Counted from the stretch's first letter, positions 52,497 to 62,144 are shown. The stretch is 64,000 bases of DNA from Phyllobacterium lublinensis (GCF_020164435.1 NZ_JAIUDQ010000021.1:19944-83943), one strand, 5' to 3'. The notes: generated from the letters alone by a model not told the origin. Made by a program: numbers and translations.

Positions 52497-53578
52497 CAGC
52501 CTGCTACCTTTCTGATCCACTGATCAATGGCCACAGCCAGGATGATCAAGACACCGATGATGAGATAGGTCCATTGAACGTCGGTTCCGTACATGCGCAT
52601 GCCGAACGAGAAGACGCCAACGATCAATGCACCGAAGAGCATGCCCATGATGGAGCCGCGCCCGCCGAAGAGCGACATGCCGCCAATGACCACTGCAGTG
52701 ATGGATTCGATGTTGGCGAACTGACCAATCTGCGGCGACACCGAACCATTGCGTCCGATCGAGGCCCAGCCCGCCAGCGCACAGATCAACCCGGCCAGTA
52801 CGTAGACCGCAATAAGGACTCGTTTGGTCCTGACACCGGACAGCTTGGCCGCCTCCGCATCATCGCCGATGGCGTAAACATGGCGTCCCCAGGCGGTGTG
52901 ATTGAGCACATACCATAAGATCGCGATGAGGAGCAGCATGGCGAAGACGCCATAGGTGAAGGTAGCGCCGCCAAAATTGATCTTCTGGCCGAAAAATTGC
53001 AGGAGCGGTGCGTTGGTCTCGATGTCCTGCGCGCGGATCGTTTCGTTTGCCGAATAGATGTAGGTGGTCGCGAGGAAAATCTGCCAGGTGCCAAGCGTGA
53101 CGATGAACGGCGGCAGTTTGATATAGGCGATCAGCACGCCGTTGATGAAACCGCATAGCGCGCCGAGCGCCATGCCGCACAGGATCGACACTTCGGCCGG
53201 CAAGCCGTAGCGGAAGGTGAACTGGCCCATGATGACCGATGTCAGCACCATGATGGCACCAACGGAAAGGTCGATGCCCGCGGTCAGAACGACGAGCGTC
53301 TGGGCGGCGCCGACGATACCGACGATGGCGACCTGCTGCAGGATGAGCGACAGCGCAAACGGCGTGAAGAACCGTGAGCCGACGATGATGGCGAAGATGA
53401 TAAGGGAAAGCATCAGAACGATCAGCGGGACCGATGCCGGACTGGAATGGAGAAAATGCCGGATCTTTTCGAGCGGGCTCTTCTCATGGGTGTCAAAACT
53501 GGCGACGGCGGTGGCGCTCTGCGTCAGAACACGCTCGAACTCCTGCGCCGGCTCGGAAGTTGTTTTGGTCTCGGTCAT
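52496..53578 (-). CDS. frcC: Sugar ABC importer permease FrcC
   Basis: This 360-residue permease of the RbsC/FrcC type begins with an N-terminal cytoplasmic segment and then about ten helices. It has LILQQVAIVGIVGAAQTLVVLTAGIDLSVGAIM, GNGSVSPQIGQFANIESITAVVIGGMSLFGGRGSIMG and the FGMRMYGTDVQWTYLIIGVLIILAVAID tail. ATG 53578 follows GGGGAGG. The gap to frcB upstream carries an inverted pair of REP-like repeats that could form a large hairpin. Confidence 0.9.
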   Translation of the reverse strand: MTETKTTSEPAQEFERVLTQSATAVASFDTHEKSPLEKIRHFLHSSPASVPLIVLMLSLIIFAIIVGSRFFTPFALSLILQQVAIVGIVGAAQTLVVLTAGIDLSVGAIMVLTSVIMGQFTFRYGLPAEVSILCGMALGALCGFINGVLIAYIKLPPFIVTLGTWQIFLATTYIYSANETIRAQDIETNAPLLQFFGQKINFGGATFTYGVFAMLLLIAILWYVLNHTAWGRHVYAIGDDAEAAKLSGVRTKRVLIAVYVLAGLICALAGWASIGRNGSVSPQIGQFANIESITAVVIGGMSLFGGRGSIMGMLFGALIVGVFSFGMRMYGTDVQWTYLIIGVLIILAVAIDQWIRKVAG

Positions 53579-53691
53579 CGTAAGGCCTCCCCAAAAGGGT
53601 ATTGTATTCTCATTAGCGAGGAAGTGCGACACCCGCCTTTAACCTGAATGGCGCTGCATCATCGGTGCCCCGGGTTGCATTGCCGCTATGC

Positions 53692-53718
53692 GTCCTTCGA
53701 CAAGCTCAGGATGAGGGA
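53692..53718. repeat. Dispersed REP-like repeat, copy 2
   Basis: This near-identical copy of the repeat at 40844 (TCCTTCGACAAGCTCAGGATGAGG) lies in the 290-base frcB-frcC gap. It faces the inverted copy at 53785-53807. Confidence 0.75.
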
Positions 53719-53784
53719 TGTAATCTCCCCGCAAGGAAGCTGGATTTTGCGGCGTTCGCGATTAGCTCGCAATACTCGAACTCG

Positions 53785-53807
53785 CTCATCCTGAGCTTGT
53801 CGAAGGG
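53785..53807. repeat. Dispersed REP-like repeat, copy 3 (inverted)
   Basis: CTCATCCTGAGCTTGTCGAAGG is the reverse complement of the copy 93 bases to its left; together they can form a long stem in the frcB-frcC transcript. The short open frame across this region (53665-53910) is a by-product of the repeat. Confidence 0.75.
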
Positions 53808-53868
53808 CTCGCCATCGGTAATGCAACAGGCAAAATGCCCTCCCCGCATGCAGGGAGGGCGGGCAGTA

Positions 53869-54903
53869 TCAGCCCCAGCACTTGCTCGCGCCGGTCTTGA
53901 CGTCGATTGATTCGAGCCCTTCGACAGGCTTGTCCGTTACCAGCGCCACGCCGGTGTCGAAGAAGGACTTGCCTTCGGTCGGCTTCGGCTTTTCACCGCT
54001 GTCGGCAAACTTCTTGATCGCCTCGATGCCGAGCGATGCCATCAGCAGCGGGTATTGCTGCGACGTTGCGCCGATCACGCCGGCCTCGACATTCTTTACG
54101 CCGGGGCAGCCACCGTCGACGGATACGATGAGAACATCCTTTTCCTTGCCGAAAGCCTTGAGCGCTTCGTAGGCGCCCGCAGCGGCAGGCTCGTTGATCG
54201 TGTGAACGACATTGATGCCGGAATCTTTCTGCAGAAGGTTTTCCATGGCCTTGCGACCGCCTTCCTCATTGCCGTTGGTCACATCGTGCCCGACGATGCG
54301 CGGATCGTTTTCATCGCCGATCTTGTTGATGTCGACGACATCGATGCCGAAGCCCTTCATGAAGCCCTGGTCACGCAGGACGTCAACGGTCGGCTGGGAG
54401 GGGGTCAGGTCGAGGAAGGCGATCTTGGCATCCTTTGCCTTGTCGCCGAGGGTGCCTGCGGCCCATTTGCCGATCAGTTCGCCGGCGAGCAGATTGTCTG
54501 TCGCGAAAGTGGCATCGGCGGCGTCAGCCGGGTCAAGCGGCGTATCGAGCGCAATAACGAGAAGGCCTGCATCACGTGCCTGCTTGACCGAGGAAACGAT
54601 GCCGGCAGTGTCCGAGGCCGTGATCAGGATACCCTTGGCACCGTCGGCAATGCAGGTTTCGATCGCTGCGACCTGGCTTTCGCTGTCGCCGTCGATCTTG
54701 CCGGCGTAGGTCTTGAGGTCAACGCCGAGCTCCTTCGACTTGGCAAGGGCACCCTCCTTCATCTTGACGAAGAACGGGTTGGTGTCGGTCTTGGTGATCA
54801 GGCATGCGCCCACACCGGCAGCCTGTGCCGGGGCGGCAAAGGCTGCGATCGCCACAGCGGTGGCGCCAAAGACAGTCGATTTCAGATAAATGCTTCTAAG
54901 CAT
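53869..54903 (-). CDS. frcB: Sugar ABC importer binding protein FrcB
   Basis: This 344-residue periplasmic sugar-binding protein has a signal peptide ([28 protein letters not shown]), the RbsB-type start [41 protein letters not shown], the [20 protein letters not shown] segment and [30 protein letters not shown]. It matches FrcB of rhizobial fructose/mannose/ribose importers. GGGAGGAAG precedes ATG 54903. It is divergent from the ROK regulator, with an AT-rich promoter gap. Confidence 0.92.
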   Translation of the reverse strand: MLRSIYLKSTVFGATAVAIAAFAAPAQAAGVGACLITKTDTNPFFVKMKEGALAKSKELGVDLKTYAGKIDGDSESQVAAIETCIADGAKGILITASDTAGIVSSVKQARDAGLLVIALDTPLDPADAADATFATDNLLAGELIGKWAAGTLGDKAKDAKIAFLDLTPSQPTVDVLRDQGFMKGFGIDVVDINKIGDENDPRIVGHDVTNGNEEGGRKAMENLLQKDSGINVVHTINEPAAAGAYEALKAFGKEKDVLIVSVDGGCPGVKNVEAGVIGATSQQYPLLMASLGIEAIKKFADSGEKPKPTEGKSFFDTGVALVTDKPVEGLESIDVKTGASKCWG

Positions 54904-55127
54904 GTCACTTCCTCCCGAAAAAATCGCGCGACAGCACGACGGGCCGACCGCAGTCAAGCCCTGGTCCCGTGTTTAAACAGCTCGGACAGTTATCCTCCCG
55001 GCCAAGTGTTGCTCACTAACAAATACCACTCGATGCGACCTGTCAACATTAATAAATCACTATGATTTAATATTGACAGGAATGGCTGATGTCGCCATTG
55101 TCTGCGCATTATCGGGAGGAGTCCCAC

Positions 55128-56357
55128 GTGGGTATTCGAGTATCGGAGCGCAGCGGCATGGGAGGAGCCAGGCCGTCGCTTCATCATGGCACGAACCAGA
55201 GCGGCATGCGTGATCACAACGAGCGCGTGGTGCTATCATTGCTGCGCCAGCATGGCAGCCTGGCCAAGACGGCCATCGCCCGCATGACCGGGCTTTCGGC
55301 GCAGACCAGCTCCATCATCATGCGCATGCTGGAAGCCGATGAGCTCCTGTCACGCGAGGAGCCGTTGCGCGGGCGCATCGGACAGCCCCTGATACCGATG
55401 TCGCTCAATCCGGAAGGTGCGTTCTTCCTCGGGCTGAAGATCGGGCGCCGGAGCGCCGACCTGGTGCTGATCGATTTCGTCGGAAAAATCCGCTCGATGC
55501 TGCATGTGCCCTATGATTATCCGGCACCGGAGCCAATCTTCCGCTTCGTTGCCGAAGGCATGGCCGAAATGATGGCAACGTTGACGTCCAAGCAACGCGA
55601 GCGCATTGGCGGCATCGGCATCGCTGCGCCCTTCGAATTGTGGAAGTGGGCCGACACGGTCGGCGCCCCGCAGCAAATCATGGACCAATGGCGCAGCTGC
55701 GATATCCGCGCGCGCGTCGCGGAACTCTGTCCTTTTCCTGTCTACCTGCAGAATGACATGACCGCCGCCTGTGGCGCCGAGCTGGTGTTTGGCCAAACCA
55801 AGGACCTCAATGATTTCGTCTATTTCTACATAGGCTCCTTCATCGGTGGAGGCATCGTTATCAATGGCAGCCTGTATGCGGGGCGCAGCGGCAATGCCGG
55901 CGCGCTTGGCTCGATGCCCGTACCCGGCGCAGACGGGAGGGCCAGCCAGTTGATCGATGTCGCCTCCATCACTGCGCTGGAGAAAGTGGTTACCGAACTC
56001 GGGCGTGACCCATCACCGCTTTGGGCCTCCCCCGACGATTGGGGTGCCATGGGAGACGAACTAACCGCATGGATCGATCAGGCCGGCAAGGGAATTGCCC
56101 AGGCGGTGATTGCCGCATCCTCCGTCGTGGATTTCGAAGCGGCAATCATCGATGGATGGCTGCCGGTTGGCGTACGCGCACGCATCGTCGAGTCGGTTCG
56201 CCGGCAGGTCGAGACTTTTGATCTGGAGGGCATCGAACTGCCAGTCATTCTCGAAGGGACTGTTGGTATTCATGCGCGATCACTCGGCGCTGCCAGCCTG
56301 CCCCTGTCCGATCGTTTCCTGCTCGGACAGAAGATATTCAGAAAGGCCAATCCGTAA
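55128..56357 (+). CDS. frcR: ROK-family regulator FrcR
   Basis: This 409-residue ROK protein has an N-terminal winged HTH (RVVLSLLRQHGSLAKTAIARMTGLSAQTSSIIMRMLEAD) and a sugar-kinase-like domain (FLGLKIGRRSADLVLIDFVG, YLQNDMTAACGAELVFG, YIGSFIGGGIVINGSLYAGRSGNAGALGSMPV). The usual Cys-rich zinc motif of NagC-like ROK proteins is not evident. GTG 55128 is chosen because GGAGGAG lies seven bases upstream; ATG 55089 is an alternative adding 13 residues. It is divergent from frcB and starts the frcR-fucU/rbsD-pfkB operon. Confidence 0.88.
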   Translation: MGIRVSERSGMGGARPSLHHGTNQSGMRDHNERVVLSLLRQHGSLAKTAIARMTGLSAQTSSIIMRMLEADELLSREEPLRGRIGQPLIPMSLNPEGAFFLGLKIGRRSADLVLIDFVGKIRSMLHVPYDYPAPEPIFRFVAEGMAEMMATLTSKQRERIGGIGIAAPFELWKWADTVGAPQQIMDQWRSCDIRARVAELCPFPVYLQNDMTAACGAELVFGQTKDLNDFVYFYIGSFIGGGIVINGSLYAGRSGNAGALGSMPVPGADGRASQLIDVASITALEKVVTELGRDPSPLWASPDDWGAMGDELTAWIDQAGKGIAQAVIAASSVVDFEAAIIDGWLPVGVRARIVESVRRQVETFDLEGIELPVILEGTVGIHARSLGAASLPLSDRFLLGQKIFRKANP

Positions 56358-56800
56358 TGCTTGTCGGAATACCGCCGGTGCTTGGCCCCGAACTGCTGGC
56401 CACCTTGCGCGCCATGGGCCATGGTGACGAGATCGCGCTGGTCGACGGCAATTATCCGGCGCTGGAACATGCAAGGCGGCTCATTCGTGCCGACGGATTG
56501 CCCCTCGTCCCGCTGCTCGATGCGATTCTGCAGGTTCTGCCGGTGGACGACTTCGTGCCGGAGGCGCTGTTCAGGGCCTCCGTCAGGGGCAATCCCGCGC
56601 TCGCTGATCCGGTTCATGAGGAGATGGCCGCTGTCTGCGCCCGTCGCGCACCCGGCTTTACCCTGACTGCACTGGGCGGCGATGCGCTTTATGCGCGTGT
56701 GAAAAACGCCCATACCATAGTTGCGACAAGCGAGCCGCGGCTCTATGCCAATATTATCATCCGCAAGGGTGTCATTTATCCAGGAAAGATTGATCGATGA
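56357..56800 (+). CDS. RbsD/FucU-family sugar mutarotase
   Basis: This 147-residue cytoplasmic protein interconverts sugar anomers. The RbsD/FucU pattern is clear: PPVLGPELLATLRAMGHGDEIALVDGNYPA (with the active-site His and Asp), PLLDAILQVLPVDDF and ANIIIRKGVI. It likely speeds conversion of the imported ketose or aldose into the form used by the isomerase or kinase. It overlaps frcR by one base and the kinase by four (ATGA). Confidence 0.92.
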   Translation: MLVGIPPVLGPELLATLRAMGHGDEIALVDGNYPALEHARRLIRADGLPLVPLLDAILQVLPVDDFVPEALFRASVRGNPALADPVHEEMAAVCARRAPGFTLTALGGDALYARVKNAHTIVATSEPRLYANIIIRKGVIYPGKIDR

Positions 56801-57732
56801 TTTTATGTTGTGGTGAAGCCCTGATCGACATGTTGCAGCGGAAGAGCGATGCGGGCGAACCCGCTTTCGCGCCCTATGTCGGTGGCGCTGTTTTCAATAC
56901 TGCGATTGCACTCGGAAGGCTCGGCGTGCCGACCGAATTCTTCTCCGGGATTTCCTCCGACTTCTTCGGCCAGATGCTGCTGGACAGTTTGAGCAACAAC
57001 CATGTCGGCACGGCCTATGCGCATATTTCGCAGCAACCGACCACGCTGGCCTTTGTGCGCCTGACCGATGGCCAGGCCAGCTATATGTTCTATGACGAAA
57101 ACAGCGCCGGGCGCATGCTGGCCGTCGAGCACCTGCCCGAGCTTGGGGACAATGTCACCGCATTGCAGTTCGGGGCCATCAGCCTTATCCCGGAACCCTG
57201 CGGCTCTGCCTATGAGGCGCTGATGGCGCGCGAGCAGGCAAAGCGCGTGATCATTCTTGATCCCAATATCCGGCCGGGGTTCATACCCGACAAGGAGAAG
57301 CACCTGGCTCGCATGCGCCGCATGATCGCCATGACCGATATCGTCAAGATTTCCGACGAGGACATGCGCTGGTTCGGCGAAAGCGGCACGATGGATGAGA
57401 TTGCCCGGCGCTGGATTGTCCCCGCGGACAAGCAGGGGCCGAAGCTCATTCTCGTCACCCATGGCGCGGACGGGGTGACCGGCTATTCCGCTGATCTGAC
57501 GGTGCATGTCGCGGCACAGAAGGTGCCGGTTGTGGATACGGTCGGGGCCGGCGATACTTTTACGGCAGGCGTGCTGGCGTCGCTTGAGGAGGCCGGGCTA
57601 TTGACGAAACCGACTCTCACCGCATTGACCGAGGCGCAAATCCGCGATGCGTTGTTGCTCGGAGTCAAGGCTGCTGCGGTGACGGTATCTCGGGCGGGCG
57701 CCAATCCCCCCTGGCGGAACGAGCTTCAATAA
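56797..57732 (+). CDS. PfkB-family carbohydrate kinase, probable fructokinase
   Basis: This 311-residue kinase has the PfkB signatures: GEALIDML, APYVGGAVFNTAIALGRLG near residue 32-50 and the catalytic DTVGAGDTFTAGVLASL near 247 with the Asp base. The family also includes ribokinase and adenosine kinase; GEALIDMLQ, VNPFF-like spacing and the frc context favour fructokinase. It ends the frcR operon and is convergent with vapC two bases away. Confidence 0.9.
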   Translation: MILCCGEALIDMLQRKSDAGEPAFAPYVGGAVFNTAIALGRLGVPTEFFSGISSDFFGQMLLDSLSNNHVGTAYAHISQQPTTLAFVRLTDGQASYMFYDENSAGRMLAVEHLPELGDNVTALQFGAISLIPEPCGSAYEALMAREQAKRVIILDPNIRPGFIPDKEKHLARMRRMIAMTDIVKISDEDMRWFGESGTMDEIARRWIVPADKQGPKLILVTHGADGVTGYSADLTVHVAAQKVPVVDTVGAGDTFTAGVLASLEEAGLLTKPTLTALTEAQIRDALLLGVKAAAVTVSRAGANPPWRNELQ

Positions 57733-57734
57733 GC

Positions 57735-58133
57735 TCAGGCGATCTCGATATCAGTAAAGGGAAAATCATTACCTTTGCATAATAGCTGCAGGCTATGGGC
57801 TTTAGCGCAGGCATAGGCAAAGCAATCGCCCATATTGAGAGCGGCCTTGTGCCGCCCGCGACCAAATCTGTTAAACGCCTGAACAGCATTTCTGCCGATC
57901 TCGGCGGTGATCTCAAGGGTTCGAGCGTCGGTCTGATCGATGAAAATATCAATTGCTCGTTCAGCAACCTCGATCGTGCAAGCTCTTTTTCGCGCGAGAC
58001 CGGTTATGGACTCGTAAACCACCATGGGTGAGATGTAGATCGATGAAACGCCCGCCAGACGGGCAGCAAGCGAAACCGCGTCATCTTCGCCATCGACGAT
58101 GGCGATCAAGGCTGATGCATCAACAAAGATCAT
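57735..58133 (-). CDS. vapC: VapC-type PIN-domain ribonuclease toxin
   Basis: This 132-residue PIN-domain toxin has the acidic catalytic residues D5 (IFVDASAL), E41 (VYESITG), D103 (NMGDCFAYACA) and D123 (CKGNDFPFTD). It lies behind an antitoxin gene with an ATGA overlap, in the standard antitoxin-first order. It sits between sugar-metabolism genes and the Opp importer, with no mobile-element remnants. Codon use is not obviously different from neighbours. Confidence 0.9.
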   Translation of the reverse strand: MIFVDASALIAIVDGEDDAVSLAARLAGVSSIYISPMVVYESITGLARKRACTIEVAERAIDIFIDQTDARTLEITAEIGRNAVQAFNRFGRGRHKAALNMGDCFAYACAKAHSLQLLCKGNDFPFTDIEIA

Positions 58134-58369
58134 TCATTACCTGAAAGGTCGTCGAAAAAAGCCTTATCCGCTTCGAGGCCGGTCTTTGGGTACTTCCGGT
58201 ACTCTTCAAAAATCTTGGACAGCTTTTCCTGCAGCGGCGTTTCTTTTTTGGAACGCTCATATTCATGCACCACGGCCTCGCGAATAGCCTCTGTCAGGCT
58301 GGTGTTTTTCAGCTTTGCCAGCCGCCTCACCGCCTCATCCGTCGCCTTGTCCTTCACGGAAAACGCCAT
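58130..58369 (-). CDS. vapB: VapB-type antitoxin
   Basis: This 79-residue antitoxin has an N-terminal ribbon-helix-helix-like segment (FSVKDKATDEAVRRLAKLKNTSLTEAIREAVVHEYER) of the Rv0623/VapB family and a C-terminal toxin-binding tail (EYRKYPKTGLEADKAFFDDLS). GGAGGT lies upstream of the ATG. The promoter carries a 20-bp palindrome, expected to be its own operator with VapC as co-repressor. Confidence 0.88.
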   Translation of the reverse strand: MAFSVKDKATDEAVRRLAKLKNTSLTEAIREAVVHEYERSKKETPLQEKLSKIFEEYRKYPKTGLEADKAFFDDLSGNE

Positions 58370-58380
58370 TCTATACCTCC

Positions 58381-58400
58381 GCGTCTATACGTATATACGC
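58381..58400. promoter_or_regulatory. vapBC autoregulatory palindrome
   Basis: GCGTCTATACGTATATACGC is a 20-bp palindrome with one mismatched pair, 11 bases upstream of vapB. Its inner TATACGTATA and adjacent TATAAAAT-like AT-rich sequence suggest that it overlaps the promoter. Confidence 0.7.
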
Positions 58401-58451
58401 AATTGTCTATAAAATGGCGTTCTTTGCCGTGAAATGCAAGGCGCCGCCCAT

Positions 58452-60068
58452 TCACTCCAGATCGAACGCAGCGGCCATCAGTGTCTTGGTATAGGTCTGA
58501 TGCGGCTGCTCGAAAATGTCCTCGGTCGGACCCTCCTCGACGATCTTGCCGTTCTTCATCACGATCACATAGTCGGCCATTGCCTTGATGACCGCGAGAT
58601 CGTGGCTGATGAAGATGTAGGAAAGATCGTGCTTCTCCTGCAGGTCACGCAGGAGGTCGATCACCTGGCCCTGCACGGAACGATCGAGCGCCGATGTCGG
58701 CTCGTCAAGGATGACCACCTTCGGCTTCAGGATCATGGCGCGGGCAATAGCAATGCGCTGGCGCTGGCCGCCGGAGAACTCATGCGGATAGCGATTGCGC
58801 GCGGCCGGATCGAGGCCCACTTCCTTGAGGGCGGCAACCGCCCGCTTGTCGCGGTCGGCCCGCGACAATTGCGGCTCGTGGATGCGCAGGCCCTCGGTTA
58901 TGATTTCGCCCACCGTCTGGCGCGGCGACAGCGAGCCATAGGGATCCTGGAAGACGAGTTGCAATTCCTTGCGCAGCGGACGCATCGCGGCACGGTCGAA
59001 ATCGGATATGTTCTTGTCGCCGAAATGATAATGGCCGGTGCTTGGCAACAGCCGCAGCAATGCGCGGCCGAGCGTCGATTTTCCAGAGCCGGATTCGCCG
59101 ACAATGCCGATTGTCTGGCCGCGTTTCAGCCGGACGGAAACGCCATCGACGGCACGAAACACCTTGTCCGAACCGAAGAAAAAGCCGCCGCCAATGGCAA
59201 AATCCACCGCGACGTTGCGGCCCTCTAGGATGATCGGCGCCGTGTCCGCCGGCGGCTCCTTGCTGCCGCTCGGCTCGGAGGCGAGCAGCATTTTCGTATA
59301 GTCTTCCTTGGGCTCTTCAAAGATCTCCTTGATCGTGCCCTTCTCCACCACTTCGCCGCGGCGCATGACGACGACGCGATCGGCAAAGTGCTTGACGATG
59401 CCGAGGTCGTGGGTGATGAGCACGACGGCCATGCCGAAGCGTTGCTGCAGCGAGCGCAGGAGATCGAGGATTTGCGCCTGGATCGTCACGTCGAGCGCGG
59501 TCGTCGGCTCATCCGCGATGAGAAGATCAGGCTCATTGGCGAGTGCCATGGCGATCATGACGCGCTGGCGCTGGCCGCCCGACATTTCATGCGGATAGCT
59601 GTTGATGCGCCGTTCGGGCTCGGGGATGCCGACGAGCTTCAGCAGTTCCAGCACGCGCACGCGGGCCTGCTTGAAGGTCATGCCCTTGTGATGAACGAGC
59701 GGCTCGGCAATCTGCCGTCCGATGGTGTAGAGCGGATCGAGCGACGTCATCGGCTCCTGGAAGATCATGGTGATCTTCACGCCGCGTACTTCGTTGAGGC
59801 CCTTGAGCGGCAGGCCGATCAATTCCTTGCCGCGGTATTTGGCCGAGCCGGTGACCCGCCCATTGTTGGCGAGCAGACCCATGATGCCCATCATGGTCTG
59901 GCTCTTGCCAGAGCCCGATTCACCGACGACGGCGAGCGTTTCACCGGGCTTGACGTCAAGATCGATCCCCTTGACGGCGTTCACGTCACCGTCGGGTGTG
60001 GTAAAGTCAACCTTCAGCCCGCGTACGGACAATACGGTTTCGGTGGTACCCGTTGCATCGGCGGTCAT
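58452..60068 (-). CDS. Opp-type ABC importer, fused dual ATP-binding protein
   Basis: This 538-residue protein has two complete ATPase domains in one chain, as in YejF. Domain 1 (about 1-265): [36 protein letters not shown]. Domain 2 (about 290-538): [55 protein letters not shown]. It powers the adjacent OppB-, OppC-type permeases and the binding protein. ATG 60068 is one base past the permease stop region, with AAGG upstream. Confidence 0.93.
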   Translation of the reverse strand: MTADATGTTETVLSVRGLKVDFTTPDGDVNAVKGIDLDVKPGETLAVVGESGSGKSQTMMGIMGLLANNGRVTGSAKYRGKELIGLPLKGLNEVRGVKITMIFQEPMTSLDPLYTIGRQIAEPLVHHKGMTFKQARVRVLELLKLVGIPEPERRINSYPHEMSGGQRQRVMIAMALANEPDLLIADEPTTALDVTIQAQILDLLRSLQQRFGMAVVLITHDLGIVKHFADRVVVMRRGEVVEKGTIKEIFEEPKEDYTKMLLASEPSGSKEPPADTAPIILEGRNVAVDFAIGGGFFFGSDKVFRAVDGVSVRLKRGQTIGIVGESGSGKSTLGRALLRLLPSTGHYHFGDKNISDFDRAAMRPLRKELQLVFQDPYGSLSPRQTVGEIITEGLRIHEPQLSRADRDKRAVAALKEVGLDPAARNRYPHEFSGGQRQRIAIARAMILKPKVVILDEPTSALDRSVQGQVIDLLRDLQEKHDLSYIFISHDLAVIKAMADYVIVMKNGKIVEEGPTEDIFEQPHQTYTKTLMAAAFDLE

Positions 60069-60069
60069 G

Positions 60070-61209
60070 TCAGCGGTCCTTTGGGTCGAGTGCATCGCGC
60101 AATCCGTCGCCGATGAAGTTGAGCGAGAACAGGGTCACGACGAAGAAGATGGCCGGAAAGATCAGCAACCAGGGGGCCGATTGCATCTTGTTTGCGCCTT
60201 CGGAAATCAGCGCGCCCCAGCTCGTCAGCGGCGCCTGGACGCCGAGGCCAAGGAAGGAGAGGAAACTTTCCAGAAGAATGACCTTCGGCACGACGACGGT
60301 AACGAAAACGATCACCGGCCCGATGGTGTTCGGTATGATATGGCGGCGGATGATCTGCCAGTCGGTCAAACCGAGTGCCTGGGCGGCACCAATGAATTCG
60401 CGGCGTTTCAGGGCAAGCGTCTGCCCGCGGACGATACGGGCCATGTCCAGCCATTCCACCGCACCGATGACGAGGAAGATCAGGATGAAGCTGCGGCCGA
60501 AGAACACGACCAGCACCACGACGAGGAAGACGAAGGGAAGCGAATAGAGGATCTCGACAAGGCGCATCATGACATTGTCGACACGCCCGCCAATATAGCC
60601 GGAGATCGCACCATAGGTGACGCCAACGGCCAGTGAGACAAGGCTGGCAAGAAAGCCGACGGCGAGCGAGATCTGGCCGCCAAGCATGACGCGGGCCAGC
60701 ATGTCGCGGCCATTGGCATCGGTGCCGAACGGGAAGTATTCGCGGTGAACCTCGCCTGTAAGCTTCAGCGTGCGGCCATCCTCCTCCGTGGCGGTGACCT
60801 GCGTGTTGTCGAATTCGTTGGCACGGTCGAAATAGCGCGTGGATCGCGGATCGATCGGCTGGTCCGAATGGACAGTGGCGGTGAATGTATTGCCCTCGAC
60901 CGCGAAATCACGCAGCTCGACGCGGGCACGGTCCGCAACACCCTTCATTACGTCGCCGAGCGTTTCGGCCCGCGGCAGCGGCTCCAGGCTTGGCGGCGCG
61001 GTGACATAGGAGGGGAACACCTGATCATAGGTGTGGCTGATGAAATAGGGGCCGAAGAACGAAAAGATCGTGATCAGGAACAGGACCACGCATCCAGTCA
61101 TCGCGGCGCGGTTGCGGCGGAAGCGCAGCACCGCGAGCTGGAACAGGCTGCGACCCTTCGATTCCTCCGGAGGAATGACGGTTGTCGGGATGTCGGTCAG
61201 ATCAGTCAT
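60070..61209 (-). CDS. Opp-type ABC permease (C-type) with large periplasmic insertion
   Basis: This 379-residue permease is longer than usual C-type permeases (about 300). The extra stretch lies between the first helix (MTGCVVLFLITIFSFFGPYF) and the FGTDANGRDMLARVM motif, about residues 65-165, with charged, beta-rich sequence. The rest is standard: ISLAVGFLASLVSLAVGVTYGAISGY, EFIGAAQALGLTDWQIIRRHIIPN (EAA loop) and IGDGLRDALDPKDR. It overlaps the B-type permease by eight bases. Confidence 0.92.
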   Translation of the reverse strand: MTDLTDIPTTVIPPEESKGRSLFQLAVLRFRRNRAAMTGCVVLFLITIFSFFGPYFISHTYDQVFPSYVTAPPSLEPLPRAETLGDVMKGVADRARVELRDFAVEGNTFTATVHSDQPIDPRSTRYFDRANEFDNTQVTATEEDGRTLKLTGEVHREYFPFGTDANGRDMLARVMLGGQISLAVGFLASLVSLAVGVTYGAISGYIGGRVDNVMMRLVEILYSLPFVFLVVVLVVFFGRSFILIFLVIGAVEWLDMARIVRGQTLALKRREFIGAAQALGLTDWQIIRRHIIPNTIGPVIVFVTVVVPKVILLESFLSFLGLGVQAPLTSWGALISEGANKMQSAPWLLIFPAIFFVVTLFSLNFIGDGLRDALDPKDR

Positions 61210-62125
61210 GGCGGACCCTCGGATCAAGGAGGCCGTAGAGAATATCGACCACGAGATTGAAAACGATGACGAAGATTGCCACGAGAACGACAGTTCCCAT
61301 GACGAGCGTATAGTCACGGTTGATGGCGCCCAGCACGAAATAGCGGCCGACCCCGGGAATGGTGAAGATGGATTCGACCACGGCGGAACCAGTCAGCAGC
61401 GCTGCCGCGCACGGAGCGAGGTAGGATACGACCGGCAGGAGTGCGCCGCGCATCGCATGGGTGATCACCACCGCGCGCTGCGGCAGTCCGTAGGCTCTGG
61501 CTGTCCTGATATGATCGGCGTGCAGCGCTTCGATCATCGAGCCGCGCGTGAGGCGAGCGAACACCGCAAGCTGGGGCAATGCGAGCGTGATCACCGGCAG
61601 GATAAGGAACTTCAGCGACCCGTCACCCCAGCCGCCGGCCGGAACCCAGGACAGCATCAGCGCGAAGATGAGGGTCAGGACCGGACCGACGACGAAGTTC
61701 GGCACGGTCACGCCTGTCGTTGCGACGGACATGACAAGGAAATCGAGGAAGGAGTTCTGCCGTAGCGCCGCCAGTGTGCCGACCAGGACGCCGCCAATGA
61801 GGGCGAGCAGCAAGGCGTAGCTGCCGAGCTGCACCGAGTAAGGCAGGCCCTTGCCGATGAGCTCGGCAATGGTGTTGTCCTTGTAGATGTAGCTGGGACC
61901 GAAGTCGCCGGTCAGGGCGTTCTTCAGGTACTGGAGATACTGGTTCCACAGGGGCTGGTCGAGATGGTAGGCCCTCATCAGGTTTTCCATCGTTGCCGGT
62001 GGCAACGGTCTTTCCAGATTGAAGGGCCCTCCGGGCGCGAAGCGCATGAGGAAGAAGGAAATGGTGACGACGATGAACAGGGTCGGCACGGCACTCGCCA
62101 ATCGGCGAAGAACGAATTGAAACAT
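61202..62125 (-). CDS. Opp-type ABC permease (B-type)
   Basis: This 307-residue permease has the OppB start MFQFVLRRLASAVPTLFIVVTISFFLMRFAPGGPF, ENLMRAYHLDQPLWNQYLQYLKNALTGDFGPSY and the EAA loop ARAYGLPQRAVVITHAMRGALLPV. It is preceded by a gap with a strong hairpin after the binding-protein gene and overlaps the C-type permease gene. Confidence 0.93.
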   Translation of the reverse strand: MFQFVLRRLASAVPTLFIVVTISFFLMRFAPGGPFNLERPLPPATMENLMRAYHLDQPLWNQYLQYLKNALTGDFGPSYIYKDNTIAELIGKGLPYSVQLGSYALLLALIGGVLVGTLAALRQNSFLDFLVMSVATTGVTVPNFVVGPVLTLIFALMLSWVPAGGWGDGSLKFLILPVITLALPQLAVFARLTRGSMIEALHADHIRTARAYGLPQRAVVITHAMRGALLPVVSYLAPCAAALLTGSAVVESIFTIPGVGRYFVLGAINRDYTLVMGTVVLVAIFVIVFNLVVDILYGLLDPRVRHD

Positions 62126-62144
62126 GGCGTTACTTTCTCAATCT

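Noticed and set aside
53665..53910. Short open frame in the frcB-frcC gap.
   Set aside because: Its sequence (LRQAQDE and LSLSKG-type strings) is produced by the dispersed repeats and is not a gene.
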